DNA from: Hyphochytrium catenoides
Taxonomy: Eukaryota; Sar; Hyphochytriomycetes; Hyphochytriales; Hyphochytriaceae
Length of the DNA: 64,000 bases
Assembly: GCA_900088475.1 (NCBI GenBank)
Contig: FLMG01001116.1
Coordinates: forward strand, 1-64,000
Reading direction: 5' to 3'
Below are positions 47,575 through 61,030 of the stretch, one piece after another. Under the pieces are notes generated by a model. The model was given only the letters and a program-made list of their open reading frames with translations. It searched no databases and was not told the DNA's origin. The first letter of the stretch is position 1. Every line of letters starts with the position of its first letter. The position numbers and the translations under genes are program-made.

Positions 47575-50500
47575 CTAATTAAGGCCAGCGTCTACCACTA
47601 GAGAAGTGTCTGTCGAAGCCTTTTTCCTTGTCATCTGGATGAGTTTGGCCACCAAGCCTGTCCAGCCCGTCTGATGAGAAGCACCTAGCCCGACACCATC
47701 GTCACCTGGATGTGGAGTGTCAGAATGAGTGAGGACAAAAGGGCGTGAAGAGCCAAATAAGGGCAACAGAACGTGTGAAGAACCACGTAGTAAGTGCTTT
47801 GTGCGGAGTTGCACATAGGAGCCTTACCGTGAAAGAACTCATGGAAGAGGACGAAGTCCTTCCAATAAGGATCAGTACTGAATCCATGGTCCCTGCCGTA
47901 GGCCGGCCGCAGTCCTAAGAACAGCAAGCTTGTTACTACAAGCCTATGCAACCCGCTCTGCCTTTGCTGCTGAGGTTACTTTGACTATCTTGACGGTTTA
48001 TACGCCGACCCCACATCCCTATCTGAACCTCTTAGAGTTTCTTATGTGCTTACCCTTGTCATTTGGAAGGAAAATGCTGATAAGTCTGTCAGAGAGCTTG
48101 TTCGCCACCTCTTGGAGGTTGCACATTACCCCAGATCCGGTGGGGAACTCCACCTGTGGCAAGTAGAAGGTCCGAGTAAGAACCAAGAAAGGTTTGGGCA
48201 ACCCCAGGCTCAAGGCAATCGGGGCCAATAACTCCAACAGTGGTTGGGACGCTCAAGAAGCGAATGACATATAGCAAACAGGAAAAGTAGCCTGATGTCG
48301 ACCAATGTGCGTGAGGACGCTAGAGCCCGGATATCCAAATCAAGGCAAGATGGGCTTGAGGAGTTACCTGGACGGTATCTTGATAGAAAAAGTGGTACTT
48401 CATTAGAGCCTCTATCATCAGGAAGTTCGTTGGAAACCAGATTGGGCCCCTCCAGTTAGAGTTGCCCCCATACATCGGTGAGGAGCTTTCCGCGGGTTCG
48501 TAGCAAACCTAACATGTCAAGTTGCGGGAACGCCGTTAATGTTGAGGCAGGGAACAATATCGCCACATAGCTCATCCAAGAAGGATATAGAACAAGGATG
48601 ATGGAAACCAGCTATAAGTGCCTCAGAGCTAGCATTCCACCAGACTAGGATCTACCTGCATCACATGCCCGTCCCTAGGTGAAATCCACCGGAAAACTCC
48701 GTCACCGCTGTGCTCCTGTTGCGAGAAGGAGAGTAGGTACAGGTAAGGGGCGTGATAATGAGCCCGCAAGACGTCTGTTCTCACCCACCTTGGAGAAGGA
48801 GCGGATGCCATAGTCTGAGAGGAACTGCGCCTCATCAAGCATTCTAGTCAAAATTTTCTCTGCAGAACACAAATTAAGCTTAGCACATAGGAAAACGAGC
48901 CCAACTGGTGTTCAATTGAGAAGAACGCGTAAGGAGAAGGGGAAAAGACGGCGTCATTAAATTACCTAATTGGTCCTTAGTGACCAGGGAAAGCATTCTC
49001 ACTCCATGCGGCGCGGAGCCAAGAGAGTTAGCCCCAGCAACGCCCTCGGATCTGTAGCGCTGGAACCTAAGGAGAGGTAGATCAGTTGGAGGTGCTTTTT
49101 ATCATATGTAGAGTGGCAAGATCCCAGGAGTGATAATGAGGACCCTCTGACGTGGGGAGGATCATTAGAAGTACGAACCATTCAACTCTGGACTTGAACT
49201 GTGGCAGCTTCTTGAAGAGTCGATCTTCTATGTTCATCACCGCGAATAGGGGGATTAAGCCCACAAAGGAGCGAATCCTCAGATGATGGAAGGCTAAAAA
49301 GGCAAGCATGTGGCGCATCAGACAACGCTAGATGTTCTAGAGAGATGAGTATCATCAAGGCGTCCAGAGAAGAGGGGATAGTGGGCGGAGAGCTAGGGAA
49401 GTAGCCTAGAGTAAGTGAGGAAAGGGGCTCGAGTAGAAGGTACTAGTGGACTTACATCCATCCTCTCCTCTAAGTACGTCGTAGAAGAAGCCAGTTTCCT
49501 CCTCCCAGAGCCCCTCCAACTCGTCACTGATGGACATGGCAATGGACATGAAGTGCTCATAGAACTTGGTGGCTACATCCTGGGGAGGTAGAAATGCGAG
49601 GGTTAGTCTAATATTAGTCGCTATCGTTCCGCATTATCCAGTGGCCCATGGCCCCTAGGCAACAGCCACTAACATACATAGATCTCTTTCTGCCGACTTT
49701 TGCTCTTATGCTCCAACTGTCTGCAGAGACCGTCTTGGCATCTTTTTGCATGTATGTTTTCTTACCTCATAAGCAATATTGTGGTCCGCCAATTCAAGAG
49801 AGATCTTCAACATATCTAAGCAGTACATCGCCATCCATGCCGTGCTATCGGCTTGCTCTAACCGGAACCCTTCGTCGACGTTACTCCGGTCGAACACTCC
49901 TATGTTATCCAGTCCCATGAATCCACCCTGGACATTGGTGAGAGTAATATATCGTAACAAGCGAGAGACAGAATGAAAGTGGTGAGCAGATATTTGCAAC
50001 GCTGAGTGCCAGTTATCCCGGCGACTTGCGTTTTCCTCTAGCCCTTGTGGGACTACTTCTAGTAAACCTCAACCCATCTGTCTGCTTCAATACTTTTTCG
50101 CATGTCTTTCTCAATAATTCTTCCCTACTTACCTCGAAAAGGTTCTTGCCGTGTTGATCTTTTCTGTTGACCCACCATGTAAAGTTCAAAAGCAGTTTAT
50201 GAAAGCATCTCTCTAGGAACTTCACATCCTTGTATCCACTTTGCTTGTAGGCAATCTTGTATACTCGGTAGACTGCCCAGGCATGAACAGGAGGGTTCAC
50301 GTCTGAGAAGTTCCACTCGTATGCGGGAATCTAAGGGAAATAGAGAGATGCTTAGAGAGATCAACGAGACGGAGAGCACCATAAGGCATATCAGACCTGT
50401 CCGTTTGGATGCATATACCACTCTCTTAACATCAGAATCAGCTGGCGCTTTGCCCATTCTGGATCGATGAGCACTATCGCCTACAGTCCGTGAAAATGAA

Positions 50501-53500
50501 GTAAGCATACACAAACGCAGGCGCCCTGCAACGAACGAACTCCAACAGAAGGCGTGCCCCGGTCCCTAGCGCTGGATTCTCGTTCACTTTACTTCGTCAT
50601 CTTCAAGTGCTCACCATGGTGTGGAACGCTAGATCCCAGGCAGCGTACCAAGGGTACTCCCACTTGTCAGGCATACTAATGACGTCAGCATTGTACAAAT
50701 GCCTCCAGTCTCGGTTGCGGCCCCATTGCCTTTCAGCCGGTGGGTCTGGGCCTGAAGGATCTCCGTCTAGCCACATAGCAACGCCATAATGGTAAAACTG
50801 CTTCGTGAACTGTAACGATACGAAGAGGTGTAACATGGATAAAGATAGGCAGAAACAGTAGATGGAGCGTTCTGTAAGTGTTTTTGCGATAAGTGCTCGA
50901 TTAGGAGTAAGCGGTCCTATGCAACCTGAATAACCACGTCTCCTGCAAAGAATAGCCTGCTTACCATCATCCCTGCCAGTGCCTGTCTTTGTACATTCCT
51001 CTCTTCCTTTGTGCTCTCAGGGTTGAGGGTCTCCTGATAGAACTCATCAGCCTCCTTGATCCTCTGATCAAAGACTTCCTTGAAGTCCGCAAAGGGGTTC
51101 CCGTGGACCTCTTCGCTATTGAACCGGACACGCACTGAGAATACGACAAGGGTTTCAGATAGACCCAGGTGCAATGGTACGACAGAAGTAGGCGACTTCA
51201 AAGAAGATGTGGTAGACTAAAAAAGCCAGCATACTACCAGAGATTAAAGTAGCTCTTAGTACCTTCAAATTTCTCTCCTGGGCCCACTGTCCTCGTGAAC
51301 CTGGCACAGAATTTGCTGCCAATGCCGGCGGAATTCACTGCCTCTTCATCACCCTTGACGATATAGTTATGGAAGGCGTCCTTGACGTGCTTTGTGTTGT
51401 TCGGGACATCCCATATACGGCGAAGATTGGTGTCGTTTTCTGTGAAAAGGAGCTCTTCTGGGGCGGCCCCGTTTGAGTCCTGGTAGAAAAGCGAATGGAC
51501 AGACGAGCAAAATTTAGGGCCATTCGCTTCAACAGAAATGGACTGTTCTGCAAGGTAGAGTAGTCCTGAGATGCGGCATAAGGTCTGCTCGAAGCGTTAC
51601 CTGCACATAGTACCAGCGCTGCTTCAGATGCGGCTCTCCGAAACAATGGACTGAGTCTGCTGTGAGCTTTTTGATCACTGGGCGATTGCCATCCTCATAG
51701 GGTGCTTTCCCCTTCTCATAGCCCTGAGTTACGTCCCCCGAGTTAACAAAAACCATTAGCGGCGAGAGCCCCCGACCGACACGGCCAAAAGAAACCAGCT
51801 TACCCAGCTCCAATTATTCCTGTACCACAGATGAGGAAGTATATCCAGAGTTGCTGTCTCTGTAGCGCTTCGATTGTGGGCAGTGATGCGACACAAGATA
51901 TCTTGCTGGTCTCTCTTTGCATACTCAATCTATGAGGGATCATAAAAGGAGACGTTGAGTGAAGGGATACATGGCGCGAAAGGCATGTAAAGGCAACAAC
52001 TGACCTCGATATCCCAGTACTTGCTCTCTGGGCCACACATCTCTGGCAGTGCGTCTATAAGTTCAAATTCGGGGTCATGCCTAGCAACAAGGAATGTACG
52101 GGTTGGCGAAAGGAGGTCATGACGAATAGATATTTGGTTCATTCTGGTCTAACAAACCTGCTTCTCCTCTGGTTCTCGGCCACTAGCTCGTCGTAGGGGT
52201 ACGCGTCAATGGGATACTTATATACCATCTTGGTGTATGAGTGGGTCGGAGTACTGGTGGAGAAGGGCGCCAGTAAGACCATCTCTGCAAGCATACTAAA
52301 ACCTTACTAAAAAGAATATGGACCAAACCTGTCAACATAGAAATAATACTCCTTGACGTCCTCGCCATGATTACCCTGAGAGCCTAAATAACTATCGTTA
52401 GATAAAATCCTCTATCGGTCAGCCCTGCAATCAACCATGGTCCAACTATCATTGGGCTCCCTGTCTACAAAGTTACCTGACAGCCCAAAGAGCCTCTCTT
52501 TCAATATGGGGTCCTTATGATTCCAGAGCCCAAGCCCAAGACAAATATTCTGCGCCCTATCACACCAAGCACCAAGGCCATCCTCATTCCAGCGGTAAGT
52601 GAAGCTCCGGGAGCTGATGCGAACAAGAACAAGGGGTCTCGTGAGCTCAACGCCGTAGAAAGAAGGCGACAGGAGATAAGAGTATGGGCCTGGAAGAGCC
52701 ACGGCCCAGCACCTTTGATTAAGTGCTCGTCATTCTCGTCTATAAGGATTGGAGAGACTTAACGTACATATCATGAGTGATGAAGTTCCATGCATCACCG
52801 TTCTGGCTATAATCCTCTCGCACCGTGCCCCAGGCTCTCTCTGAGCTGAAAGAACAGGTCGCAGTGGCAAAGGTAAGCTGTACGCTGCTGACTCTCTGGA
52901 AGGTTTCGGAAGAATTTACTTACACGTAAGGTCCCCACTTCTTCCAATCAGCCCTCCGTGTCGCACTATCACGCAGTCTTTCGGTCTCCTTGGAACGGCC
53001 TCTGAGCAATAATTCGAGTCAGTCATGCCATCTGCCGCTCTATTCATTGAGTCGATCGTTGCCCGACACCTTTGTGGCATCCAAGATATTCTTCATCTAA
53101 TGAAAGGCACCTTATCACTCGCATCCCCCCTCCTCTCTCTCTTTGACCCTTCCTTAGTCGTAAAAGCCTCTCGGTTTCTCCACCCTCAGCTTATGCCATC
53201 GGTTTCTCCTCTTCAGTTCCTCTTTCCCTCTCTTTCTCACCTAAGAACAGCAGGTGAGGATTCATCCAAGTGGCTGTCGAACTCAAAGCCTTTGGTGAAC
53301 GAGTGATGGTACTGCAAGGCATCCAATACCACGCTCCACTTAGACGAGCGCTTGTACCGGAAACTCCAGGCACGGCGGGAGAGGGGAGTCACAGGAGGAG
53401 GAGGAGCGACTAAAGCAGAGGGGGAATCCAGGTCCCTTTCTCCCCTAGGTGACGGATAGGAATTGACCGCATTTCCAGTCATCGAGGGAAGTGCGGCAGC

Positions 53501-53692
53501 GACAGTCAGTGCATCCTCAAGAACTTTGGCGACTTGGTCTGTCTGTCCGCTGTTCAAGGCTTCCTTCAGCACGGTTGCAACCACCTCCTTCACCTCAGCC
53601 TGGGTCTGGGGATCCACCGCAGCAATGACATTAGGAAGGCTAGCGTGGCGACGGGAGGAACCCCCTGACGACACTGACATTCTGTGAAGCAT
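47575..53692 (-). CDS. GH63-like glucosidase (MGH1-type), 24 exons
   Basis: Exons (minus strand): 53692-53241, 53001-52924, 52845-52768, 52613-52469, 52375-52329, 52253-52158, 52080-52005, 51929-51804, 51723-51601, 51479-51288, 51216-50965, 50809-50615, 50480-50397, 50330-50133, 49927-49766, 49579-49456, 49293-49152, 49066-48966, 48859-48789, 48715-48656, 48508-48368, 48153-48054, 47914-47828, 47705-47575. All phases agree; the product is 1086 aa. Family motifs in order: [130 protein letters not shown] and [11 protein letters not shown]. This is the mannosyl-oligosaccharide-glucosidase-like group seen in bacteria, fungi and protists; substrate unknown. The first 150 residues are an unrelated Ser/Pro-rich extension without a signal peptide, so it is probably cytosolic. 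The intron between exons 10 and 11 needs a GTGGGC donor. Confidence 0.93.
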
Positions 53693-55955
53693 TTCAGGGT
53701 AGGAGAGAGGACAATGGAGAAGAAACGAGTTAGACAAGAGAGTTCAAGTCCGGATTCAGGGCCAATCGGCCAAGATCTGACGGGCCTAGACAAGCGTTAG
53801 CCTATTCTTCCTGCTTGGACTCGGATGGGATGTAAGACAAGACAGGCAAACTATAGAATGAAGAAGCTGAGAGGGATGCCAACCTTGCACTGGCGCAGCA
53901 CGGAACTGTTGGCTCCGCGCTCCACTCTAGAATTGCTTCCTTTGTGTGCCGCTCCTGGGGGATGGAGCAACCAGTCCAAGAGAGACACAGCAGAGCAAAG
54001 GAAGGAACCGTGGATGAAGCACTGTTAGGGTTCCAAGGGGTCACAGTGTCATAATGGGCAACAGAAGGGGAGAGAGAGCGCGCGCGAGAGAGAAAGATGA
54101 GGTAGAGTAAGTAAAAGGTGAAAAGTAGCAACGAGGAGAGACAGAGGAGAAGTGAGGTCAGAATTCTTGCCCTTTCTTTTTCTAAAGCCTGTTCTTACCC
54201 TATGTACCGTTAAAAGATCTTGAGAATGATGAGTGGCAAGGCAAGTTTGCCTCCTTCCGCCTCTCTACGTCGCTCTTTCTTGACCGCTTTCAAGGAGGAA
54301 CTTCTCTCGTTTAGTCAGCAGTCCAGTCAGAGAATGAAGGAATGGCACTACTCTTGGTCATCAGAGTTCCCCACAATCCTGTGGAGAGAGGCGGTCTTGG
54401 TCTGCTCCTTTGCTGGCTGCTGCTGGTGCTGTCAGCAGAATCAGGGACAAAAGTCTCTGTCAGGCCCAGCAACCAGCTGCTGCGATAAGAGATGAGGAGG
54501 GGTCAAGGGGAAGCAAGAGATAAAGAATCGCGGACGGGAAAGAGAGGTGGAGAAGCAAAAATGCTGTGAGAATCATGAGACAGAGGGAAGCGCTAGATGA
54601 AAGGGAAAAGGTCATATGACCCTTGTGGCGGGGGAGACAGAGCGCCGCGAAAGATAAGAAGGCAAAGAGGCAAATCCAAAAGGTCAAGAAAAATCTTTTC
54701 TTTGTCCTTCACATGGTAATAACGGCACAATATAGTAATAGTGCCATTCCTTCTAGAGTTTGGTCGTTAAACCATAGTATTGCAGACGTAGTAAGAGGGA
54801 TGAGGCATGATGTGGATGTCTTTTGGTAGCTGCCATTGCTCGGGAGGTACAAAAGAGATCAAAATGGTGGCTAAAGACCATTTTCCTCTCTCTCTCCTCT
54901 TGATCTCTCTCTCTCTCTCTCGCTCACTCGCTCTGGTCGTTTCCTTCCCCTTTCTCTCCTCCCGTCATTTTCCGCTCTCCCGATCTCTCTCGCCCCCCTA
55001 CTCTTATCTTCCCCTGTCTACATCCTAGAAGGAGAGAGACTCAGCACCGCGCTGACAGTCCAACAAACTCTGTGTCTCCTCTGTCCGCGTCAGCTCTAAG
55101 GACGTCACAAAAGACGAAATGAAAGACGTCATCTGTGAGCGTCAATCAACAAATAATTAGATTCATCTCTAATGATTGCCAACCTTTCCCCTGTCATCGG
55201 CTTATGCTCCCTTCCACCTTGTGCTGCATCTTGTGCTCTTTTTCTTTGCGCTCCTTAGGTGGAGCAGGTCAGATGGAGCACAAAGAGCTCATCCATCAAC
55301 CACAAACCCCGCACATACTACAAAGAGAGGAGAAACGCCCATCCTCCTTTCTTCGCCGTTTTTCCCCTTTGAATCTGAGCTTTCGAGTTTGCTCGTGGGT
55401 GATAGTTGGAGCCCGGTGTGTCTTTAGATTGGCTGATGGGAAATCTAGCAGCAGAGGACTTTCGGCTATGCCTCCCGTCGGGCTCGCTTTGCACCAGCAC
55501 CTTATAACACGGTTGCACATGAAACGATACATAGCACTATTAGCTTTACAGGGAGGATGACGTTGATGGTCGCGGAGCGTCCTAGTGCTGTTGACTCAAA
55601 TAGTATATTAACTTAACGCAAGGTATAAGGACTTATGATCTGATAGGCCTGTACACGTGCGTTCCTGATTCCTGATGTCCCTTCCCCTAGTTTCTCTTTG
55701 GGGTTGTTGGTCGTCGTTCCTGAAACCTGCTTGCATGACCCATCTGCGAGCTTTATTATCCAATGTCCTATATATGACGTTATTATGCCTGCATAGAGCA
55801 ACGGCTCCCTCTAGAGCCATAGGAAAAAAGTAATAACCTAATCAAATGGGAGAAGAGGGAGATCCATAAATAATAATAGGTATAGTGCGTATTCCTTCTC
55901 TGCTAATAGAAAGGGAGGAGCAAGGGCTTTGATATTTGACCTACTTGTACTAGTC
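53693..55955. other. Intergenic stretch between two minus-strand genes
   Basis: About 2.3 kb without a supported gene. Frames up to 141 codons (55135-55560, plus) have no domain and overlap equally open frames on the other strand. Composition is strongly skewed: purine-rich on the plus strand near 54040-54160 and 54480-54690, pyrimidine-rich at 54880-55020. It should contain the glucosidase promoter and the end of the ABC-F transcript. Confidence 0.5.
54904..54921 (+). repeat. (CT)9 microsatellite
   Basis: An uninterrupted TC/CT run inside a longer pyrimidine-rich tract upstream of the glucosidase gene. Confidence 0.9.
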
Positions 55956-58900
55956 CTACATCAGTTCGCTGAGATAGTCAAAAAAGTCTCCTTCATATCT
56001 CGTACATTTGGTCCGATGCACCTTCCAAATGGTGGGCATGCTAGCCAAGAGTGTCCGGGAGTGCGACACCACTATTACCGTGCCAGGGAACTCTGCCAGC
56101 GCACCGACTAGGGCATCGACGGAGTCGAAGTCTAAGTGGTTTGTCACCTCATCCAGCAGCAGGATATGGGGGTTCTGCATCGTCAGGAGAGTGAGTGAGA
56201 CCCGTGCCTTCTGGCCCCCACTAAGAGAGGACATGGGCTTGATAGCCAGAGAGGCAGGGATACCGAAGGATCCAAGCCTTCCTCTTAGGTCTTGCTCTTT
56301 CTCCAAAGGAAAGAGGGATTTTAGGAAGGCCAATGGAGAAAGGGATAGGTCGAGGGTATCAACATCATGCTGCAGGGTAGTCGTAGGGAGAGAAGGGTCC
56401 AGTCGTGAGTCGTGAGGGATATTAACAATGGATAGGTACAGGACCATCGGTGTAAGAAAGTCTGGGTAGGAGACAAGAAAAGAGGATGACGAATGAAGGG
56501 AAAGAAGGAAAGGAACGGGACGGCGTACCAAAAGCCCCTTCAAAGGGGAAGCTGTGGCGAGAAGAGAGATAGAAAGGATAAGCAAGTAAGACACTACCAG
56601 AAGCAGACGCGTTACAGCATATATAAGATATTGACCTCTGTTTTACCTGTGTGAAGTGTGCGACCTTTGCCTTGTGATGTAGCCATACTTCCCCAGTTTG
56701 AGGCTTGATCTTTTGCCCCACCAGGCTCAGCGAGGTGGTCTTTCCAGAGCCATTGAGACCCACAATGGCGATCTTTTCTCCTAAGGACAAGAATCAATGC
56801 CCGAAGAAACCACTATTTGAGTTGAGGTCTAAGGCAACCAGATAGAAGAGTCCGAGACGCAAACGCCAAAGGACAGTAACAGAAGGCCCAGATATAGACT
56901 TTTAGACTACAGATGAAAGACGACCCAGGGCAACGCTGGAGTGTGGACGCACGGGGAAGAAAGCTCCAAATGAGAGATGAGAATCAACCTACTGATAAAC
57001 TAATTGGAAACAATAGGGGCAACTGCAGGTGCAAGCTCTAGGGCGGAAAGTTGATAATAAGAGACCAGCACGTGCCTACCAAATTCAACATTCATAGTGA
57101 CATCCTTCAAGATACATTTGTCGCCGTAGGCAAACGTTGCATTTCGAACCTGCAGGTGGGAAGAGTAAGTATTTGGCAAGCCTTACAGGGTGATACGACC
57201 GCTGTGGCGGCCACTGCAGACTCGGTGGCCATAAAAGTCAACCAGGCAAAGGGGCCAACTGTAATGTTAGCCGAAAGCCAAAGAGATTTAAGCATCAGCA
57301 ACCTTTTGCCACAGCAGAAGGAGCCCAAGAGATAGAAGGGGACCAGCATCGTCGTACCGCATACCTGAAGAATGGAGGTGCCGCTTCCGATTGGCTCAGG
57401 ACAGGGAAAAATGAACCTGATCTCCGGATCTCTTGACATGGCCAGTGACCTACTCAAACACATCCATCTATTGGTAAGAGCGGGGAGGGGGATCACCATA
57501 CCCGTGGTTGAGCTTTCCTACCTTGCCTGCATCGTCCCGCCCTTACCCCAGCCCATGGCATTCTCGTTCACGGAGCCAATACGAGGGACGCACTAGAGGG
57601 CGGAGGGATGTTAGACAAGAGCGCACAGAACATCCACCAAGTGGACAAGAAAGATGTTTTATGGTTGTGGGTTGCAACTTACCGTCTGCGTAGATTCACA
57701 GGGGGGCGCGCGCCCAGGCAAGTGACAGTCATCGACAACAGCATCGCGAGAAAGCAGACATCCGTGAGCAGTTAGTCATCGCCAGAACAGACTTCCATAT
57801 GTGAACACGGACTTACATTCTGGACTTTAAAGCGGTGCCCATGCTCATCCTTTTCCATACCCATCCTTCCTAATTTCTTTCTTCGAGAGGCCACCTTCAA
57901 CATAAAGAGCTTTCTTAGTCTCTGTTTTCTAACCCTGCAACTCAATCTTCTGTTGTTCTCCCGTCTTCCCCCTTCTTTATCACGCTCTCTCTCTCTTTGT
58001 CTTCCATGGGCCTGACACTGGTGTTAAGCTATGGGTACCTGTCCTCCTCTTTTCTCATCTTTCACGTTTCCCAGCATAGACTTCTGCATGTTTTTTATAC
58101 TCTGCTCAATATGTGCTCTTTTCTTGTCTAGATTGGCTTGAGTACTAGCAAGGAACTTCGACTTGTTCTCAAGCTGCTCTTCATACTCAGATAGCGTTCC
58201 TACGACATGCAAAGCGCTGCTTAGAGGTCCGCGATACAGCTTTCTTGCCACCCGAAAGAGGCAAATTAGTTGACCGATGCATCTTTTCAGCGATGAACTT
58301 CACAGAAGGTGGGAGATGTTACAGACGATAGCAGATGCATAACCAAATCCTTCGTCTCACCACTGTAGTATGTAAGGGTCCCCTCTCTGAACGTGATAAT
58401 ATCTGTGCACGTATTCTCCAGAAATTCTCGATCGTGGGAGATAATTAGGACAGTTGATTCCAGGCTCTGAAGATAGTCCTCCAGCCATAGGACAGCTTTC
58501 AAATCTGAAGCGAGCCGCATGAAGTCATAAAAGTGTCTAGACAGCCTAAGGACCCAATTGTGCGAGGGAAATGATACCAGAGTATGCGGTTCATTGCCTC
58601 TTGAGCTAACGAGGAAAGGCATCAAGGAAGGAAGCGAGTACAACAGAGAGATAGAAAAGGAAAAGATAAGGAGCGTACCTAGATGGTTGGTGGGTTCATC
58701 CAAAATGAGAAAGTCTGGTTTTATAAAGAGGGTCGTGGCAAGGGCCAAGCGCATTCTCCAGCCACCTGTGTAGTCAAGCAAGCCGAAGTCAAGGCATTAG
58801 ACGTGGGGACTCTGTATGAGATGGTTTGGGCAGTTCAGGTCGTGGTGGCCAGGAGGCCAACAGCACGAGGAGGAGTAGAGTGTCTGCGCAGCCTGACCAG

Positions 58901-60498
58901 ATAATTCCTTTGTCTTCTTCGCAAGGTTGAGCTTCCTAAACCCGAGACCATGAAGAATGTCCAGTGCTCTCTTTTCAGCTGTTGCGGCTTCCAAAAACTC
59001 TAGCTCTTCATAAACAGAGTGCAGCAGCTTCTCCAGCTGCTCTGGGGTCCCTGAAACAGTTCGAAGTAGCATCAAAGATCACAGCAAGGGTTACGGTCAG
59101 AGTAGAACGCGAGATACTATAGATTGAGAGTGGCACTGACAATCATCGCTGCCACCCCGCTTCTCGAAGTCGCCCTGTTCCAGAATATCTCGGAGTTGTA
59201 CTAGCTGCGTGAGGCGCTTGTGTCCAGCAACCACTGCCTCAACCGCTGCAGGTATCAAATTGAAGTTGACGAGCCATAAGATACATTTAAATGTGAGAAC
59301 AGGATAATTGAGAACAGGACATAAATCTAAACTAGCAGTGACCCGCAAGGCAGCTAGAAGGCAGCCGGAAAATTTTTGGCTAGGTAGAAAGAATCAGAGG
59401 AAGTACTAACGAGATTTATCATCGCCGACCGCTTCCTGCTCGACCAGTAGCACAGAGACATCACGAGGAAAGCCGGGGAGGTTTCCTGAAGCTATCCTTC
59501 GTGCCAGGGTAGTCTTTCCCACACCCTACAGATCAATAAAAAGACCAATGGGCGATAAAGTCATGCCATGAGAACCCTTTACAGGCATACAAGGTGCGAG
59601 AAGATATATCTATGCCTGTTGTTCCCCGCCTGGTCGTTTACAATCTTTCTGTGCTTTCTCCTGAGCATAGTTCTACGTCTTCCCAGATCAAGTTCCGTTG
59701 TGCGCGATAACTTACATTTCGTCCTAGTAATCCGTACCGATGCTGGTGTATGAACCGAAGCGTGGTTCTATTGAGTAACACTTGGTTATTGTAGGCTAAC
59801 GTCACTCCTTCCACTACGATATCTCTTCTTCCTTCCGTCACAAGTCGGACTCCTCTCCCTACATGTACCTCCTCAGGTCCCAAGACAATCACGAGGATGC
59901 ATTACAAGCTCTGTCTCTTACCTCCAAATGCTCTTCCGCCCCATTTCCGAGAGGTTGCCTTGGCCTCTTTCCAGGCGCTTGACCTTCACGCCAAAAACTT
60001 TGTTTCAGTATATAAAAAGAGTGGCAGGAGAGCACATAAACAAAGACTTCGGGGCAGGAAGAGGCGTAGCCTCGACGAGTGGAAGGGAAGCGTAATCAAC
60101 ACGGAGAAGGGTGGTGATGAGGAGTGACTGGAAGAGTAACGGCCAGCCATACGCATGAGCGAGTGGCCCCGTGGAAGCTGCTTGGGAAGGATCGTCAAGG
60201 AAAAGACTTGGTACCAGTCATCCAGTTCATCTAGCTCTTGATCTCGAGAGTCCTCCACCAGACCACATTGCATTAAGGCCTTCGCAATCACATCCACCTC
60301 TTCCGTCACACTCTGATCCCCCAGCATACATTCAGAATCAGCTCCCTTGCTGCCGTTCACAGGGGAGTAAGTGGCATCAGGTCCGTCGGCTTCTCTCCCT
60401 GAACCGTCTCCACCTGTTCCCTTCTTGGTCTCATCATCTGGAGCTCGTTTTGGAGCATTTCGTGACTTTCTCCTTGCATTTTTCGACACAGGCGGCAT
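55956..60498 (-). CDS. ABC-F family ATPase (GCN20/ABCF type)
   Basis: Fifteen exons (60498-60208, 59964-59922, 59852-59716, 59525-59411, 59245-59141, 59050-58898, 58765-58679, 58504-58361, 58199-58039, 57894-57817, 57592-57547, 57429-57365, 57149-57080, 56780-56647, 56369-55956) keep phase and give 680 aa. There are two nucleotide-binding domains and no membrane helix, as in all ABC-F proteins. Domain 1: Walker A GRNGVGKTT (about 155-163), signature [12 protein letters not shown] (about 280), Walker [19 protein letters not shown]. The linker is a charged helix ([24 protein letters not shown] in part). Domain 2: FAYGDKCIL, Walker [10 protein letters not shown] (about 505-513), signature [11 protein letters not shown] (about 592), Walker [12 protein letters not shown] and [11 protein letters not shown] proteins act on ribosomes (translation, Gcn2 signalling). 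In the second Walker B, Val replaces the usual Pro of DEPTNHLD. The N-terminus is charged ([13 protein letters not shown]). Exons 2 and 11-12 are the least certain. Confidence 0.93.
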
Positions 60499-60984
60499 CT
60501 TGGCAGCAGCTGCATAAATGCGCCAGGTGGTAAGTACGATTACTTTTAAAAGAGGAGCTAACCCGACGAAACTCCTACAATAACTATTGCAATCAGCCCT
60601 ATACACATGGGTGCTCCACTTACTTTAGCTCCGCAAGGTTCAACGGCAAAACTCCACCAAAGCAGAGAGTGACGATGATGAGTTGGTGGTCGGCTATTCT
60701 TTACGTGGCCTGTTGTTCTGTTTGGCTCGCTTTTTCTCCCTTCTGTGTCCGCTGTCCTCTTCTCTTCTCGTCCTCGCGGAAGAATACTATCTGTCCTCAG
60801 TACCCTAATGCAAGCGTTGTGTTGCTTCTCACTCTCTTCTCCTCCCTCCTCTTCGCCCACGCGCCTTCTATTTCCCTTTCGTTTCTGCAATCACAACTTC
60901 TGCGGCTTCTTGCTTTGCTTTACCTAGCTTCTGTCGGTGGCCGTAGATGCCCTAACCTCCTTCACTCTCAATAATTGCTCCTTG

Positions 60985-61030
60985 CTGCTGCTGCTGCTGG
61001 CTGCTTCGGGCTGCTGCTGCTAGCTGCTGT
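60985..61030 (+). repeat. Interrupted CTG repeat
   Basis: CTGCTGCTGCTGCTGG followed by CTGCTTCGGGCTGCTGCTGCTAGCTGCTG: an imperfect trinucleotide repeat in non-coding DNA about 500 bp upstream of the ABC-F start. Confidence 0.8.

Noticed and set aside
55135-55560. Plus-strand frame of 141 codons in the gap before the ABC-F gene
   Set aside because: Low-complexity, no domain, and frames of similar openness lie on the opposite strand.
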